Notes: generated from the sequence alone by a model not told the origin. Numbered from the stretch's first letter, positions 1 through 10,718 are shown. The stretch: 64,000 nucleotides of DNA from Paenirhizobium selenitireducens ATCC BAA-1503 (GCF_000518785.1 NZ_JAEG01000006.1:248001-312000); one strand, 5' to 3'. Translations and numbers: made by a program.

Positions 1-1
1 G

Positions 2-1921
2 AGCATCGCCGCCCGCATCGGCGAACAGGCGATCGCCGGTCAGAATACGAGCCTGAGGACAGCGGCGACCATCGTCGAGCGCGATCTGCCCGGCACCGTG
101 GTGACCTGGGGCAAGGACGGCAATGTGGAGCGCATCGTCACCGCGGCCATCCCGAAGGAATTTGCCACGCACGACATGATCGACAGCATCGGCCGCATGA
201 CCGGACAAACCGCGACGATCTTCGCCTGGGACGGTGAGACCAAGGACTTCTGGCGTCGGACCACCAACATCATCAAGCCGGACGGCAAGCGCGCCGTCGG
301 CACCGCGCTCGGCCAGACCGGCGCCGTCTATCCCGTCGTCACCAAGGGCCAGACCTATCGCGGCGAAGCGGTCATCCTCGACATTCCCTACTATACGATC
401 TACCAGCCGATCTTCTCGCCGGCGGGCGACGTCATCGGCATACTCTATGCCGGCGTGCGCGCTGCCGAGATCGACAACATGGCCAATCAGATGGCATGGG
501 CGATCGGTGTCACGGCACTGGTCGTGCTGCTCGTCGCAACGGCCCTCGTCGTCCTGGCAGCAAGGCGCATCATGGGTCCGCTGCCGCAACTGACCTCGGT
601 CGCCGACGCCATGGCTTCGGGCCGGCTTGATGCCACGGTGCCGCACAAGGAACTGCGCAACGAGATCGGCGCCCTCGCCCGCGCCCTCGACGTCTTCCGC
701 GGCAGCGCCTTGCAGAAGATCGAACTCGAACGTCAGGCCGCTGACAACGCGGCGCTCGGCGAGCAGGAACGCAACGAGCGCGAGGCCGCCAAGGCACGCG
801 AAGCGCTGGCGGTCCAGCAGGCCGTCGACGCGCTTGCGGACGGACTGCATCGCCTCAGCGAAGGCGACCTCACCGTCCGCCTCGAGCAGACTTTCGAGGG
901 AGGCCTCGACCGGCTGCGCAGCGACTTCAACCACTCCGTCGAAAAGCTCAACGGCACGCTCGCCCAGCTGCGCGCCGAAACGCACGGCATAGAGGCAAGC
1001 TCCGGCGAAATGCGCTCCGCAAGCGAGGATCTGTCGAAGCGCACCGAGCAGCAGGCCGCCTCGCTCGAAGAGACCTCTGCCGCTCTCGACCAGATCACGG
1101 CAACCGTCCGCAGCGCCTCCGCCAAGGCCGACGAGGCCGCCTCCCTGACGAAGTCGACACGCCAGAGCACGGAAACCTCGGGCCATGTCGTCTCGCAGGC
1201 GATCGATGCCATGGGTCGGATCGAGACCGCGTCGGCGGAGATCTCGAAGATCATCAACGTCATCGACGAAATCGCCTTCCAGACCAACCTTCTGGCGCTC
1301 AACGCCGGTGTCGAGGCCGCCCGCGCAGGCGAGGCGGGCAAGGGCTTTGCCGTCGTGGCCCAGGAAGTCAGGGAGTTGGCCCAGCGCTCGGCCAATGCGG
1401 CAAAGGACATCAAGGCGCTGATCACCAAGTCGGGCGAAGAGGTCGCCGGCGGCGTGACGCTGGTGCGCAAGACCGGTACGGCGCTTGGCGAGATCGCCCA
1501 GCAGGTGGCGCAGATCAACGACTACATCGCGGCAATCGCCACGGCGGCGCGCGAACAGTCGGTCGGACTGCAGGAAATCAACACCTCGATGAACCAGATG
1601 GACCAGTTCACCCAGAAGAACGCAGCGATGGTCGAGGAGACCACCGCCGTGACCCATCGCCTCGCCGACAGCGCCACGGCCCTTTCGAGCCTCGTCGGCC
1701 AGTTCCGCACCACCGATGCGGACGCCGCACCGGCCGCTCGGTCACCGAGACCTGCCGCACGCCCGGCCGTTCATTCGGCACCGGCCGCACCTCGGCCGGC
1801 CGGCCCCGGTGTACGGGCCGCCTTGTCGCCGGCACGCGGCATGGTCGGCACCCTGACCAAGGCCTTTTCGTCCGGCGGCGCGACCGCGGCAGCGGCTGTA
1901 TCGGACTGGGAAGAGTTCTGA
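2..1921 (+). CDS. Methyl-accepting chemotaxis protein, 5' end outside window
   Basis: The frame is open from base 2, so the true start lies upstream; 639 residues are visible. A periplasmic Cache-like sensor region (to about base 490) is followed by one membrane helix (about 495-560), a HAMP domain, and a second HAMP-like segment near 815-960. The cytoplasmic signalling hairpin has the canonical tip [20 protein letters not shown] (about 1268-1330), which contacts CheA and CheW. An Ala/Pro-rich linker then leads to a C-terminal DWEEF, resembling the pentapeptide that tethers CheR/CheB adaptation enzymes. The ligand is unknown. A terminator hairpin follows. The other chemoreceptor in the window (52692-54650) ends in the same WEEF. 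Confidence 0.93.
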   Translation, partial: SIAARIGEQAIAGQNTSLRTAATIVERDLPGTVVTWGKDGNVERIVTAAIPKEFATHDMIDSIGRMTGQTATIFAWDGETKDFWRRTTNIIKPDGKRAVGTALGQTGAVYPVVTKGQTYRGEAVILDIPYYTIYQPIFSPAGDVIGILYAGVRAAEIDNMANQMAWAIGVTALVVLLVATALVVLAARRIMGPLPQLTSVADAMASGRLDATVPHKELRNEIGALARALDVFRGSALQKIELERQAADNAALGEQERNEREAAKAREALAVQQAVDALADGLHRLSEGDLTVRLEQTFEGGLDRLRSDFNHSVEKLNGTLAQLRAETHGIEASSGEMRSASEDLSKRTEQQAASLEETSAALDQITATVRSASAKADEAASLTKSTRQSTETSGHVVSQAIDAMGRIETASAEISKIINVIDEIAFQTNLLALNAGVEAARAGEAGKGFAVVAQEVRELAQRSANAAKDIKALITKSGEEVAGGVTLVRKTGTALGEIAQQVAQINDYIAAIATAAREQSVGLQEINTSMNQMDQFTQKNAAMVEETTAVTHRLADSATALSSLVGQFRTTDADAAPAARSPRPAARPAVHSAPAAPRPAGPGVRAALSPARGMVGTLTKAFSSGGATAAAAVSDWEEF

Positions 1922-1954
1922 TCGACCACGCGCCGCCAAGAGCAGAAACCATGC

Positions 1955-1996
1955 AACGCCGACGCCTCCCTTTGGATGCGTCGGCGTTCTGCTTTC
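1955..1996 (+). terminator. Terminator after chemoreceptor gene
   Basis: A perfect inverted repeat (AACGCCGACGC ... GCGTCGGCGTT) has a loop of about 12 bases and is followed by CTGCTTTC. It lies 34 bases after the chemoreceptor stop. The T-run is weak. Confidence 0.6.
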
Positions 1997-2088
1997 GACA
2001 CGCGGAACCAAGCCGAATTTTGCAGGTGCGGTGATGCGCATTTGCGCTAACATGGCGGCCTGATCGGTGAAAACGCCATGAGGTGCGC

Positions 2089-3333
2089 ATGTTTCTGCTG
2101 TCGCATATGCTCAAATCCTTCATCCGCAAGGGCCAGTTGACCGTTATCGATGCCGAGGGAAAGCGGCATGTCTTCGGTGGCGCTGAGCCCGGTCCGCAGG
2201 TCACCATGCGGCTGACGGATCCGAAGCTCTACCGCTCCCTGGTGTTCAAGGCGGAACTGGTCGCCGGCGAGGCCTATATGGACGGCACCATGCGCTTCGA
2301 GGAAGGCTCGGGCCTGCGCGACTTCCTGATGCTGTTCTCGGTGAACCGCCTGTCGCTCGGCTCCTATCCGATCCAGAAGGTCCTGCGCGCCATCAAGATG
2401 CGCTTCCGCAAGAGCCTGCAATCGAACCGCAAGGGCGAGGCCCAGCGCAATGTCGCGCACCACTACGACCTCGGCAACGACTTCTACAAGCTCTTCCTCG
2501 ACGACAACATGCTCTATTCCTGCGCCTATTTCCGCGAGGAGGGCGAGACGCTGGAACAGGCGCAGCGCAACAAGCTGAGGCTGCTGGCCGCCAAGCTCAA
2601 CCTTAGGCCCGGCATGAAGGTGCTCGACATCGGCTGCGGCTGGGGCGATCTGGCACTCTACCTCGCCCAGCTGGAGGACGTCTCGGTGGTCGGCGTGACG
2701 CTGTCGAAGGAGCAACACGCGCTGGCAACGAAGCGGGCCGCCGATGCAGGCCTTGCCGGCCGCGTGCGGTTCGAGCTGAAGGACTACCGCGATATCGAGG
2801 AGACCTTCGACCGCATCGTCTCGGTCGGCATGTTCGAGCATGTCGGCGTGCAGCACTATGACGAGTTCTTCAAGAAGCTGAACGCTCTGATGCCGGACGA
2901 CGGCGTGGCCGTCATCCATTCGATCGGCCATATGAGCCCGCCCGGAATGACCAGCCCATGGCTGCGCAAATACATCTTCCCCGGCGGCTATTCGCCAGCC
3001 CTGTCGGAGGTCGTTGCCGTCACGGAACAGAACAGCCTGTGGGTGACCGACATCGAGGTCCTGCGTGTGCACTACGCGACGACGCTGGCGCACTGGTGTC
3101 AGCGCTTCGAGGCGAACCGCGACAAGGTGGTCGCCATGTATGACGAGCGTTTCGCCCGCATGTGGGAATTCTATCTGATCAGTTGCGAGATGATGTTCCG
3201 CGCCGGCAGCCAGATGGTCTTCCACCTGCAGCTGTCGCGCAAGCGCGATGCGGCGCCGATCGTGCGCGACTACGTGACCGACAGGCAGCGCGCCTATATC
3301 GAGCGGGAGAATGAACTGGGGCTTGCCATCTGA
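2089..3333 (+). CDS. cfa: Cyclopropane-fatty-acyl-phospholipid synthase
   Basis: This enzyme transfers a methylene group from S-adenosylmethionine to unsaturated acyl chains of membrane phospholipids. The Rossmann SAM-binding motif VLDIGCGWGDLALYLA and the family block YSCAYF are present, and the length (414 aa) is usual. I chose ATG 2089 because GAGG at 2080-2083 sits five bases upstream; an in-frame GTG at 2083 overlaps that ribosome site. The gene converges on the PaiB-like gene with only nine bases between the stops. It appears to be a single-gene unit. Such enzymes are commonly induced in stationary phase, but no promoter was recognised here. Confidence 0.93.
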   Translation: MFLLSHMLKSFIRKGQLTVIDAEGKRHVFGGAEPGPQVTMRLTDPKLYRSLVFKAELVAGEAYMDGTMRFEEGSGLRDFLMLFSVNRLSLGSYPIQKVLRAIKMRFRKSLQSNRKGEAQRNVAHHYDLGNDFYKLFLDDNMLYSCAYFREEGETLEQAQRNKLRLLAAKLNLRPGMKVLDIGCGWGDLALYLAQLEDVSVVGVTLSKEQHALATKRAADAGLAGRVRFELKDYRDIEETFDRIVSVGMFEHVGVQHYDEFFKKLNALMPDDGVAVIHSIGHMSPPGMTSPWLRKYIFPGGYSPALSEVVAVTEQNSLWVTDIEVLRVHYATTLAHWCQRFEANRDKVVAMYDERFARMWEFYLISCEMMFRAGSQMVFHLQLSRKRDAAPIVRDYVTDRQRAYIERENELGLAI

Positions 3334-3342
3334 GGCACGAGA

Positions 3343-3984
3343 CTAGTCGATCCCGCCATAGGTCTTGACCAGCTCGGCCATCGCGCCTGCTTCCGCGGTC
3401 GCCATTTCCGTCAGACCTCCAGCAACGCCCTTGCGGTCCGCCTCGTTACGGTTCTGGCTGACCTTCCACTTGCCGTCGATCGCGGTGATCTCGACCTCGA
3501 TACCGACAATGCCCTTCAATTGCGCGGTGATGAAGTCGTCGGGCGCATCGCCGACTGCCCAGGGTATCATGCGCTTACCCTCCTGACCGTCGGTCAGCCG
3601 GTCGACCTGCGCCCGGATCCACTGGCTGTCCTCGATCACCCGGACCCTGCCCCGCACCTGGACGATGGCGTAGTTCCAGGTGGGCACCACCTTGCCGGTC
3701 TCGCGCTTGGTCTCATACCAGGACGGCGTAATGTAGTGATCGGCCCCCTGGAACACGATCAGCGCCTCCGCACCCTTGGCCAGCGCCCGCCATTGCGGAT
3801 TGGCCCTGGCCATATGCGCCTGCAGCGTGCCCAGCCCGTGGCTCTCCTTCGCCAGCCGGAAGGGGATCGGATTGGCCATCAGCCCGTCCTCGCCGGACGA
3901 AATCAGCAGCCCGAGCGGATGGTTCCGGATAAGGGCGTGCTGAACGTCGAGGCGTTCCTCGCGAAAATGCGGCGGCTGGTACAT
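3343..3984 (-). CDS. FMN-binding PaiB-family protein
   Basis: The 213-aa protein opens with MYQPPHFREE and continues with HPLGLLIS and ANPIPF, the typical start of the PaiB/FMN-binding split-barrel family. Family members are annotated as negative transcriptional regulators, but the fold is a flavin-binding split barrel and direct DNA binding is not evident from this sequence. No PaiA partner is adjacent. It is transcribed in the same direction as zapA and the 6S RNA, and it occupies the position where ygfA is often found next to 6S RNA genes. Confidence 0.85.
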   Translation of the reverse strand: MYQPPHFREERLDVQHALIRNHPLGLLISSGEDGLMANPIPFRLAKESHGLGTLQAHMARANPQWRALAKGAEALIVFQGADHYITPSWYETKRETGKVVPTWNYAIVQVRGRVRVIEDSQWIRAQVDRLTDGQEGKRMIPWAVGDAPDDFITAQLKGIVGIEVEITAIDGKWKVSQNRNEADRKGVAGGLTEMATAEAGAMAELVKTYGGID

Positions 3985-4194
3985 GGAAAGCGTCGGTCCT
4001 CGAATGCCTGTGGTTCGCCGGCATTTGACGCGGCCGGCTTTCTCCCGTCAATCCCCGCCCCGTTTGCACGCAAGGAGAACCTGACCGAACCAATCCGCTC
4101 GGCGCTGCTGGCGCGGGCGGGACATCCGGCCGAAGGGACCTGATGCTTGCGAAGCGCTATCGACCGTAAAAAGAATGAAGTGCGATCCACGGCA

Positions 4195-4338
4195 ACCGAT
4201 GGAGTTTTACGATCCTGGGTGCCTACAAACGTAGGTGGGCGCCGTGTGTCCAAGCCCACGGGCCTGGCCAGGGACAGCTCCCTTTGGATCGAGTATGGCC
4301 CCAGGGATTGTGTTTCCTGTCGTGAGGCGCAGACCGCA
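4195..4338 (-). ncRNA. ssrS: 6S RNA
   Basis: The segment downstream of zapA, read on the minus strand, has the 6S layout. Two long complementary arms flank a purine/pyrimidine-rich centre (CAATCCCTGGGGCC, AAAGGGAGCTGTCCCTGGCC). A small hairpin (CACCTACGTTTGTAGG) lies in the 3' arm. 6S RNA mimics an open promoter and binds sigma70 RNA polymerase. A CTATAT -10-like element on the minus strand at 4345-4350 sets the 5' end near 4338; the 3' end is approximate. The zapA-ssrS order is widely conserved in proteobacteria. The segment has no open frame with coding character. Confidence 0.78.
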
Positions 4339-4417
4339 CATCAGATATAGGTCTAATTCGCGCTGGGCGCCAGTGGCCGCATTCAATCATTCGCACATTG
4401 GCGGAAAGAGCGGCTGC

Positions 4418-4804
4418 TCAGTGTTCGGGCCGTGCGGCGGGTGCCGGCTTGGCGGTCAGCTTGCGGGTAATTCCGTTCAGCCGATCGGTCAGCTCGCCAA
4501 GCGCCGTCGTCAGCATCTCCTCGCGGCGCTGCGCGCCCTCGAGTGCCCCGTCGCGCCCTTCGCGGAACGAGGAAAGCTCCTTCTCCATCGCCGCCACGCG
4601 ACGATTGACCTCCGACAGCTCGTCCATCACCATGATGCCGGCCATCACCGTCAGCCTCAGGTCGCCGATCTCGCCGAACTGGGTCTTGAGATGGCTGACA
4701 TAGCGGTCAAGCTGCGTGGCAAGCTCGATCAGATGGCCTTCCTGGCCCTCTTCGCAGGCCATGCGGTAGGCTTTGCCGTCGATGGTAACCGTCACCTGTG
4801 CCAT
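4418..4804 (-). CDS. zapA: Cell division protein ZapA
   Basis: ZapA binds FtsZ and bundles protofilaments at midcell. The N-terminal MAQVTVTIDGKAYRMACEEG is the ZapA globular domain, followed by a long alpha-helical coiled coil (about residues 60-110). At 128 aa it is a little longer than E. coli ZapA. I chose ATG 4804 over TTG 4816 because GGGAAG lies five bases before 4804. It sits 48 bases downstream of a DUF4164 coiled-coil gene, and the pair is probably one operon with the 6S RNA as the following unit. Confidence 0.92.
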   Translation of the reverse strand: MAQVTVTIDGKAYRMACEEGQEGHLIELATQLDRYVSHLKTQFGEIGDLRLTVMAGIMVMDELSEVNRRVAAMEKELSSFREGRDGALEGAQRREEMLTTALGELTDRLNGITRKLTAKPAPAARPEH

Positions 4805-4852
4805 GCATCTTCCCAATTGGCGCCGAGATTTCGGCTTCGCATTTGCCTGATC

Positions 4853-5125
4853 CTAGCGGTCGAGAACCGCCCGGATCGTTTCCATGGCGGTCACCAACCG
4901 CCGCGAAACCTCCCGATTGACCTCTTCCAGCCGGTTCGCACGGAATTCCGACTGGTCGAGCTCCTGCGCCAGCCGCGAGCGATCGGCATGCACGCGGCGA
5001 ACCTCGCTCTCGACCTCGCCGCTTTCGCGCTGTACCTCGATGCGCATGTCGATGGCGTTCTCGAGCCCGGCGATCGCCTGCCTGAGCGCGCCGAGCGCCG
5101 CTTCGACCGAATTCCCTGTCGGCAT
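4853..5125 (-). CDS. DUF4164 coiled-coil protein
   Basis: This 90-aa protein is almost entirely predicted coiled coil (heptad-like runs LGALRQAIAGLENAIDMRIE and RRVHADRSRLAQELDQSEFR). It has no signal peptide or membrane segment. It matches the small DUF4164 family that precedes zapA in many Rhizobiales. Its position next to zapA suggests a role in the division machinery, analogous to ZapB, but that is inference from context only. Function is unknown. Confidence 0.82.
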   Translation of the reverse strand: MPTGNSVEAALGALRQAIAGLENAIDMRIEVQRESGEVESEVRRVHADRSRLAQELDQSEFRANRLEEVNREVSRRLVTAMETIRAVLDR

Positions 5126-5462
5126 ATTGTTGTCCCGGCTTTCCAGAAGCGGCGTTCGAATCGACCCTGAAGACCCGCTGCGTTGATCGCGGACAGTAAG
5201 CCCCTCAATTGCCGCCCGTCAATAAATGGGGGAGCACCCGAGACCGCCAATCCTGTGGACGACGTCACCCCGGACCGCCCTAATCCGGGCGCCTCGGTGC
5301 AGTGCACATCAAATAGACAAAAGCATGATTTATCGCGCAACGAAAGGCCAGAATACCCGGCATTTATTGACTCGCGCGATTCACCTGCTATGGATCAGCC
5401 GCTTTCAGACGGACCGTGCCGAGTACGGCCGTCCCTTGAGACCCGGAACAAGCGGAACAGCC
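5126..5462. other. Intergenic region between DUF4164 and tkt
   Basis: These 337 bases separate divergently transcribed genes and hold no convincing reading frame. The region must contain promoters for zapA-side transcription and for tkt. The only promoter-like element I can place is at 5367-5394. No strong hairpin or riboswitch-like structure was recognised. Confidence 0.6.
5367..5394 (+). promoter_or_regulatory. Candidate sigma70 promoter for tkt
   Basis: TTGACT (5367-5372) and TATGGA (5389-5394) are separated by 16 bases and lie about 70 bases before the tkt start. The -35 is a good match and the -10 a weak one. This is a pattern match only. Confidence 0.35.
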
Positions 5463-7445
5463 ATGATCTCTCCCGAAAAACACAACCGGATGGCCAATGC
5501 GATCCGTTTCCTCGCCATGGACGCGGTGGAAAAAGCCAATTCTGGCCACCCCGGCATGCCGATGGGCTGCGCCGACGTCGCCACCGTTCTCTTCACCCGG
5601 TATCTGAACTTCGATCCGAAGAACCCGCTCTGGCCCGACCGCGACCGCTTCGTCCTGTCGGCCGGCCACGGCTCCATGCTGCTCTACGCCCTGCTCTATC
5701 TGACGGGCTACGAGGACATGACCATTGAAGACATCAAGCAGTTCCGCCAGATGGGCGCCAAGACCGCCGGTCATCCGGAATATGGCCACGCCACCGGCAT
5801 CGAGACCACCACCGGTCCGCTCGGCCAGGGCATTGCCAACGCCGTCGGCATGGCCATTGCCGAAAAGAAGCTTGCCAACGAATTCGGCTCGGACCTGATG
5901 AGCCACCACACCTATGCGCTGGTCGGCGACGGCTGCCTCATGGAAGGCATCAGCCAGGAAGCCATTTCGCTTGCCGGCCACCTGAAGCTGAACAAGCTGA
6001 TCGTCCTGTGGGACGATAACGGCATCTCGATCGACGGCGCGATCTCGCTGGCCGACTCGACCGACCAGCATGCCCGCTTCAAGGCCTCCGGCTGGAACAC
6101 GCTTTCCGTCGACGGCCATGATCCGGAAGCGATCGCCGCTGCCATCGAAACGGCAAAGGCCTCCGACAAGCCGACCCTGATCGCCTGCAAGACCGTCATC
6201 GGCTTCGGCTCGCCGAACAAGGCCGGCACCCACAAGGTGCACGGTTCGCCGCTCGGCGCCGACGAGATTGCCGCCACCCGCAAGGCGCTCGGCTGGGCCG
6301 AGGAAGCCTTCGTCGTTCCGGCCGACGTGCTCGACGCCTGGCGCCTCGCCGGCCTGCGCTCGACCAAGACCCGCAAGGACTGGGAAACCCGCCTCGCCGC
6401 CAGCCCGGCCGAGACGAAGGCCGAGTTCACCCGCCGATTCGCCGGCGACCTGCCGGGCAATTTCGCCACCGCGATCGACGGCTACAAGAAGAAGCTCGCC
6501 GAAGCAAAGCCGACGGTCGCCACCCGCAAGGCTTCCGAGGATGCGCTGGAAGTCATCAACGGCGTGTTGAGCGAAACGCTCGGCGGCTCGGCCGACCTGA
6601 CCGGCTCGAACAACACCAAGACGAGCCAGACCAAGTCGATCACCCCGAACGACTTCTCCGGCCGCTACATCCACTACGGCATCCGCGAGCACGGCATGGC
6701 AGCCGCCATGAACGGGATCGCGCTGCACGGCGGCCTGATCCCCTATTCCGGCGGCTTCCTGATCTTCTCGGACTATTGCCGTCCGTCGATCCGCCTTGCC
6801 GCCTTGATGGGCATCCGCGTCATCCACGTGCTGACGCATGATTCCATCGGTCTCGGCGAAGACGGCCCGACCCACCAGCCGGTCGAGCACATGGCAGCAC
6901 TGCGCGCCATCCCGAACCTGATGATGTTCCGTCCGGCCGACGCGACCGAAACGGTCGAGTGCTGGCAGATCGCGCTGGAACACAAGGACCGCCCATCGGG
7001 CCTGGCGCTGACCCGCCAGAACCTGATTGCCGCCCGCACCGACTACGAAGAAAAGAACCTCTGCAGCTTCGGCGCCTATGAACTGGTTTCGGCCAGCGAC
7101 GCCAAGGTGTCGATCTTCGCCTCGGGCTCGGAAGTCGAAATTGCCCTGAAGGCCCAGCAGATGCTGGCCCAGAAGGGGATTTCCGCCCGCGTCGTCTCCG
7201 TTCCTTGCTTCGAACTGTTCTTCGAGCAGCCCGACGCCTATCGCGAAGCGATCATCGGTTCGTCCGCCGTCAACATCGCGGTCGAAGCCGGCATTCGCCA
7301 GGGCTGGGACGCGTTCATCGGTTCCGACGGCACGTTCATCGGCATGAAGTCCTTCGGCGCGTCGGGTCCGTACAAGGAACTCTACAAGCATTTCGGCATA
7401 ACCCCGGAAGCGGTCGTTGCCGCTGCCGAGGCCAAGCTCGGCTGA
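5463..7445 (+). CDS. tkt: Transketolase
   Basis: Transketolase moves two-carbon units between sugar phosphates in the pentose phosphate pathway, using thiamine diphosphate. The 660-aa length is standard. The cofactor motif [13 protein letters not shown], the substrate histidine region GHPGMPMG, and the Pyr-domain block [17 protein letters not shown] are all present. I chose ATG 5463 ([20 protein letters not shown]) because homology begins there; the frame is open upstream to 5226 without conserved sequence. It opens the sugar-phosphate cluster tkt-gap-(antiporter)-pgk-aldolase. A hairpin at 7462 separates it from gap, so the two may be only partly co-transcribed. Confidence 0.96.
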   Translation: MISPEKHNRMANAIRFLAMDAVEKANSGHPGMPMGCADVATVLFTRYLNFDPKNPLWPDRDRFVLSAGHGSMLLYALLYLTGYEDMTIEDIKQFRQMGAKTAGHPEYGHATGIETTTGPLGQGIANAVGMAIAEKKLANEFGSDLMSHHTYALVGDGCLMEGISQEAISLAGHLKLNKLIVLWDDNGISIDGAISLADSTDQHARFKASGWNTLSVDGHDPEAIAAAIETAKASDKPTLIACKTVIGFGSPNKAGTHKVHGSPLGADEIAATRKALGWAEEAFVVPADVLDAWRLAGLRSTKTRKDWETRLAASPAETKAEFTRRFAGDLPGNFATAIDGYKKKLAEAKPTVATRKASEDALEVINGVLSETLGGSADLTGSNNTKTSQTKSITPNDFSGRYIHYGIREHGMAAAMNGIALHGGLIPYSGGFLIFSDYCRPSIRLAALMGIRVIHVLTHDSIGLGEDGPTHQPVEHMAALRAIPNLMMFRPADATETVECWQIALEHKDRPSGLALTRQNLIAARTDYEEKNLCSFGAYELVSASDAKVSIFASGSEVEIALKAQQMLAQKGISARVVSVPCFELFFEQPDAYREAIIGSSAVNIAVEAGIRQGWDAFIGSDGTFIGMKSFGASGPYKELYKHFGITPEAVVAAAEAKLG

Positions 7446-7461
7446 AAAGTCAAATTGTCGC

Positions 7462-7487
7462 ATGGGCGTTCCCGGACGCCCATTCTT
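7462..7487 (+). terminator. Terminator-like hairpin between tkt and gap
   Basis: An eight-base stem (ATGGGCGT/ACGCCCAT) with a TCCCGG loop is followed by TCTTCCC, 16 bases after the tkt stop. The T-run is short, so it may attenuate rather than stop transcription into gap. Confidence 0.5.
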
Positions 7488-7528
7488 CCCATAATCTGAA
7501 GCTCTGATTTAAACGCGGGAGTGAACCA

Positions 7529-8539
7529 ATGACTGTGAAAGTTGCCATTAACGGCTTCGGCCGCATCGGCCGCAACGTGCTGCGCGCCATCGTCGAGTCG
7601 GGTCGTACCGACATCGAAGTCGTCGCCATCAACGACCTCGGCCCGGTCGAGACCAATGCCCACCTGCTGCGCTACGACTCGATCCACGGCAAGTTCCCGG
7701 CGGATGTGAAGGTTGAAGGCGACACCATCATCGTGGCCGGCGGCAAGCCGATCAAGGTGACCGCCATCAAGGATCCGGCATCCCTGCCGCATGGTGAAAT
7801 GGGCGTCGACATCGCCATGGAATGCACCGGCATCTTCACCTCGCGCGACAAGGCCGCCCTGCATCTCCAGGCTGGCGCCAAGCGCGTCATCGTTTCGGCT
7901 CCGGCCGAAGGCGCCGACCTGACCGTCGTCTTCGGCGTCAACCACGACAAGCTGACCAAGGATCACCTGGTCATCTCCAACGCGTCCTGCACCACCAACT
8001 GCCTCGTGCCGGTGGTCAAGGTTCTGAACGACACGATCGGTATCGATCATGGCTTCATGACCACGATCCACTCCTATACCGGCGACCAGCCGACCCTCGA
8101 CACCATGCACAAGGACCTTTACCGCGCCCGTGCAGCCGCCCTGTCGATGATCCCGACCTCGACCGGTGCAGCCAAGGCCGTCGGCCTCGTTCTGCCGGAA
8201 CTCAAGGGCAAGCTGGACGGCACCTCGATCCGCGTGCCGACCCCGAACGTCTCGGTTGTCGACTTCAAGTTCGTCGCCAAGCGCAACACGACGGTTCAGG
8301 AAGTCAACGACGCCATCAAGGCTGCTTCGAACGGCGCCCTGAAGGGCATCCTCGGCTACACCGAAGAGCCGCTCGTCTCGCGCGACTTCAACCATGACAG
8401 CCACTCGTCGATCTTCGCCATCGACCAGACCAAGGTGCTCGAAGGCAACTTCGTCCGCATCCTGACCTGGTACGACAACGAGTGGGGCTTCTCGAACCGC
8501 ATGTCGGACACCGCGGTCGCACTGGCCAAGCTCATCTGA
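7529..8539 (+). CDS. gap: Glyceraldehyde-3-phosphate dehydrogenase, type I
   Basis: GAPDH oxidises and phosphorylates glyceraldehyde 3-phosphate with NAD. The 336-aa protein starts with the Rossmann motif [16 protein letters not shown] and carries the active-site cysteine in [10 protein letters not shown]. The C-terminal [11 protein letters not shown] block is intact. It lies 83 bases after tkt and is closed by a strong terminator at 8565-8602. Confidence 0.97.
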   Translation: MTVKVAINGFGRIGRNVLRAIVESGRTDIEVVAINDLGPVETNAHLLRYDSIHGKFPADVKVEGDTIIVAGGKPIKVTAIKDPASLPHGEMGVDIAMECTGIFTSRDKAALHLQAGAKRVIVSAPAEGADLTVVFGVNHDKLTKDHLVISNASCTTNCLVPVVKVLNDTIGIDHGFMTTIHSYTGDQPTLDTMHKDLYRARAAALSMIPTSTGAAKAVGLVLPELKGKLDGTSIRVPTPNVSVVDFKFVAKRNTTVQEVNDAIKAASNGALKGILGYTEEPLVSRDFNHDSHSSIFAIDQTKVLEGNFVRILTWYDNEWGFSNRMSDTAVALAKLI

Positions 8540-8564
8540 TCGCATAAGAATTAGTGCTCGCTTT

Positions 8565-8602
8565 AAAAAAGGCGGACCGGAAACCCCGGCCCGCCTTTCA
8601 AA
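8565..8602 (+). terminator. Rho-independent terminator of gap
   Basis: GGCGGACCGG (8571-8580) pairs with CCGGCCCGCC (8586-8595) with one mismatch. An A-run precedes it, and TTTCAAATTTTT follows. Confidence 0.8.
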
Positions 8603-8809
8603 TTTTTAAGTTCCGCCCTACTCTGATCACGATTGAAGACGATAGGTTTTTCATCTCGTCTTCCGGCAGCCCTGCCAGATCATTTCAGCCCCGTCACCGG
8701 CTTTGCGCGCGGGACGAAAAGCACCGCCGACACCGCGTCGAGCCTCGCCCGTGGTATGACCTGATCAGGCCCTGTCGGACGACGGCGCGGTTGATGAGAG
8801 GGGCAAGGG

Positions 8810-10630
8810 GTGGACGAATTTTATGCCATGACGCTGGTGGCGACGGCCTTGGTTCTGCTGGCCGCATTCTCCAGCCTGATCGCCTTCCGCTTCGGCGCCC
8901 CCCTTCTGCTTCTCTTCCTCCTGATCGGGCTTGCAACCGGCGTCGACGGTCTGGGCATCGAGTTTTCCGACAACGCCTTCGCTTACGCACTGGGGTCGAT
9001 CGCGCTTGCCGTCATCCTGTTCGATTCCGGTTACGGCACGTCGCTGCAATCCTTCAAGTTATCGGCCGCACCGGCATTGACGCTGGCAACCGGCGGCGTG
9101 CTGATCACCGCCGGCTTCTTCGGGCTGATGGCCCATCTGCTGCTCGACTTCTCGTTCCTCGAAGGCCTCCTGCTCGGCTCGATCGTCGCCTCGACCGACG
9201 CCGCGGCGGTGTTCTTCCTGCTGCGCATCGGCGGCATCAACATCCGCGACCGCGTTCGCTCGACGCTCGAGGTGGAATCGGGCACCAACGATCCCATGGC
9301 GATCTTCCTCACCATGGCGCTGGTACAACTGCTTGCCGCCGGCGAAGGCTATTCCGGTTTCGACATGGAACTGCTGCGCCTGTTCGTCGAGCAGATGGGG
9401 CTCGGACTGGCGCTCGGCCTGATCGGCGGCGCGCTGATCGTCTTCGTGCTGAGGCGGATCTCGGTCGAGCGGGGCCTTGCCCCGATCTTCATGCTGGCCA
9501 TGGCGCTTCTGGTCTTTTCCTATACCGGCGCGGTCGGCGGCAGCGGCTTCCTCGCCGTCTACGTGGCAGGCATCTATGCCGGCAGCCAGAAGATCCCGGC
9601 AAGCGGCGCGATCACCCGTTTCCAGGACGGCATGACCTGGCTTGCCCAGATCGTCATGTTCCTCGTTCTCGGACTGCTGGCCACCCCCTCGCAGTTCCCC
9701 TCGATCCTCATTCCGGCGGTCCTGCTCGGCCTCTTCCTCGTTTTCGTCGCGCGTCCGCTGGCGGTCTGGGCCTGCCTCCTGCCCTTCGACTTCACCCAGC
9801 GCGAGACCGGCTTCATCGCCTGGGTCGGTCTGCGCGGTGCCGTATCGATCCTGCTGGCGATTCTGCCGATCCTCGGCAATCTCGAAAAGGGCCAGACCTA
9901 TTTCAACGTCGCCTTCATCGTGGTGATGATTTCGCTCGTGCTGCAGGGCTGGACCATCAAGCCGGTGGCCCGCAAGCTCGGTCTCATCATCCCGCCGCGC
10001 ATCGGCGCCATCGACAAGCTGGAACTCGACCTGCCGGGCGCGGCCCATCACGAACTCCTCGCCTACCGCGTCGTCGCCGACAGCCCGGTCCTGCGCGGCG
10101 AACGCATTCCGCGCTGGGCCATGCCTTCGCTCGTCATCCGCGACGGCAAGTCGATGCGCTACCAGTATGCCGGCCGCCTGCGCGAGAACGACCAGGTCTA
10201 TCTCTTCATCGCACCTGGTTACTCCAAGCTGCTCGACCGCCTGTTCGCCAGCAAGGCGCCGGTGGAGGAAGACGACAGCGAGTTCTTCGGCACCTTCGCC
10301 ATCTCCCCGAACACCCGGGTCGAAGACCTCGACCAGGCCTACGGACCGCTGACCATCTCGGAAGCCGACCGCGCCAAGACGGTGGCGGAACTGATCGCGC
10401 AACGCCTGGGCGGACAGGCCGACTATGCCGACCGGGCCCGGCTCGGCAGCATCGTGCTGATCGTTCGCGATCTGGACGAGACGGGACATGTCGCCTCGGT
10501 CGGCGTCTCGCTCGAGCCCGTGGCCCCTGCCACCAACCTGCCGATCTTCCTGAACATAAGCGAGCTTGCCCACGCGATCCGCGACTATCTGCGCAGGCAG
10601 CGCGCCAAGGCCGGCGAAGGCGAAAAATGA
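8810..10630 (+). CDS. Potassium/proton antiporter, NhaP2 (CvrA) type
   Basis: The 606-aa protein has an N-terminal monovalent cation:proton antiporter domain of about 12-13 membrane helices (residues about 5-395). It includes the conserved acidic stretches STDAAAVF and ESGTNDP. A cytoplasmic C-terminal part follows, with a TrkA-C-like segment (about 405-490) and a CorC/HlyC-like end, as in the NhaP2 K+/H+ antiporters. The start is taken as GTG 8810 with GAGAGGGG just upstream; ATG 8828 is an alternative. It is inserted between gap and pgk, an unusual place for an ion transporter, and terminators before it suggest its own promoter. Confidence 0.88.
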   Translation: MDEFYAMTLVATALVLLAAFSSLIAFRFGAPLLLLFLLIGLATGVDGLGIEFSDNAFAYALGSIALAVILFDSGYGTSLQSFKLSAAPALTLATGGVLITAGFFGLMAHLLLDFSFLEGLLLGSIVASTDAAAVFFLLRIGGINIRDRVRSTLEVESGTNDPMAIFLTMALVQLLAAGEGYSGFDMELLRLFVEQMGLGLALGLIGGALIVFVLRRISVERGLAPIFMLAMALLVFSYTGAVGGSGFLAVYVAGIYAGSQKIPASGAITRFQDGMTWLAQIVMFLVLGLLATPSQFPSILIPAVLLGLFLVFVARPLAVWACLLPFDFTQRETGFIAWVGLRGAVSILLAILPILGNLEKGQTYFNVAFIVVMISLVLQGWTIKPVARKLGLIIPPRIGAIDKLELDLPGAAHHELLAYRVVADSPVLRGERIPRWAMPSLVIRDGKSMRYQYAGRLRENDQVYLFIAPGYSKLLDRLFASKAPVEEDDSEFFGTFAISPNTRVEDLDQAYGPLTISEADRAKTVAELIAQRLGGQADYADRARLGSIVLIVRDLDETGHVASVGVSLEPVAPATNLPIFLNISELAHAIRDYLRRQRAKAGEGEK

Positions 10631-10718
10631 ACCGGGTCGCCTTGCGCAGCCGTTCAGGCGGTGTAAGGTCCGACCCCGTCAGCCCCATTCCAGCAACACC
10701 TTAACGACGGGTATCATC

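Noticed and set aside
4195..4338. 6S RNA on the plus strand
   Set aside because: Minus-strand reading gives the 3'-arm hairpin, a better central bulge, a CTATAT -10 and the zapA-6S orientation, so the minus strand is preferred.
5388..7463. A 691-codon minus-strand frame opposite transketolase
   Set aside because: It mirrors tkt codon structure, has no recognisable motif, and tkt is certain.
8554..10704. A 716-codon open frame on the plus strand overlapping the antiporter gene
   Set aside because: It is Arg/Pro-rich and low complexity, with no domain. The overlapping 606-aa frame has clear antiporter motifs and membrane helices, so this is a high-GC shadow.
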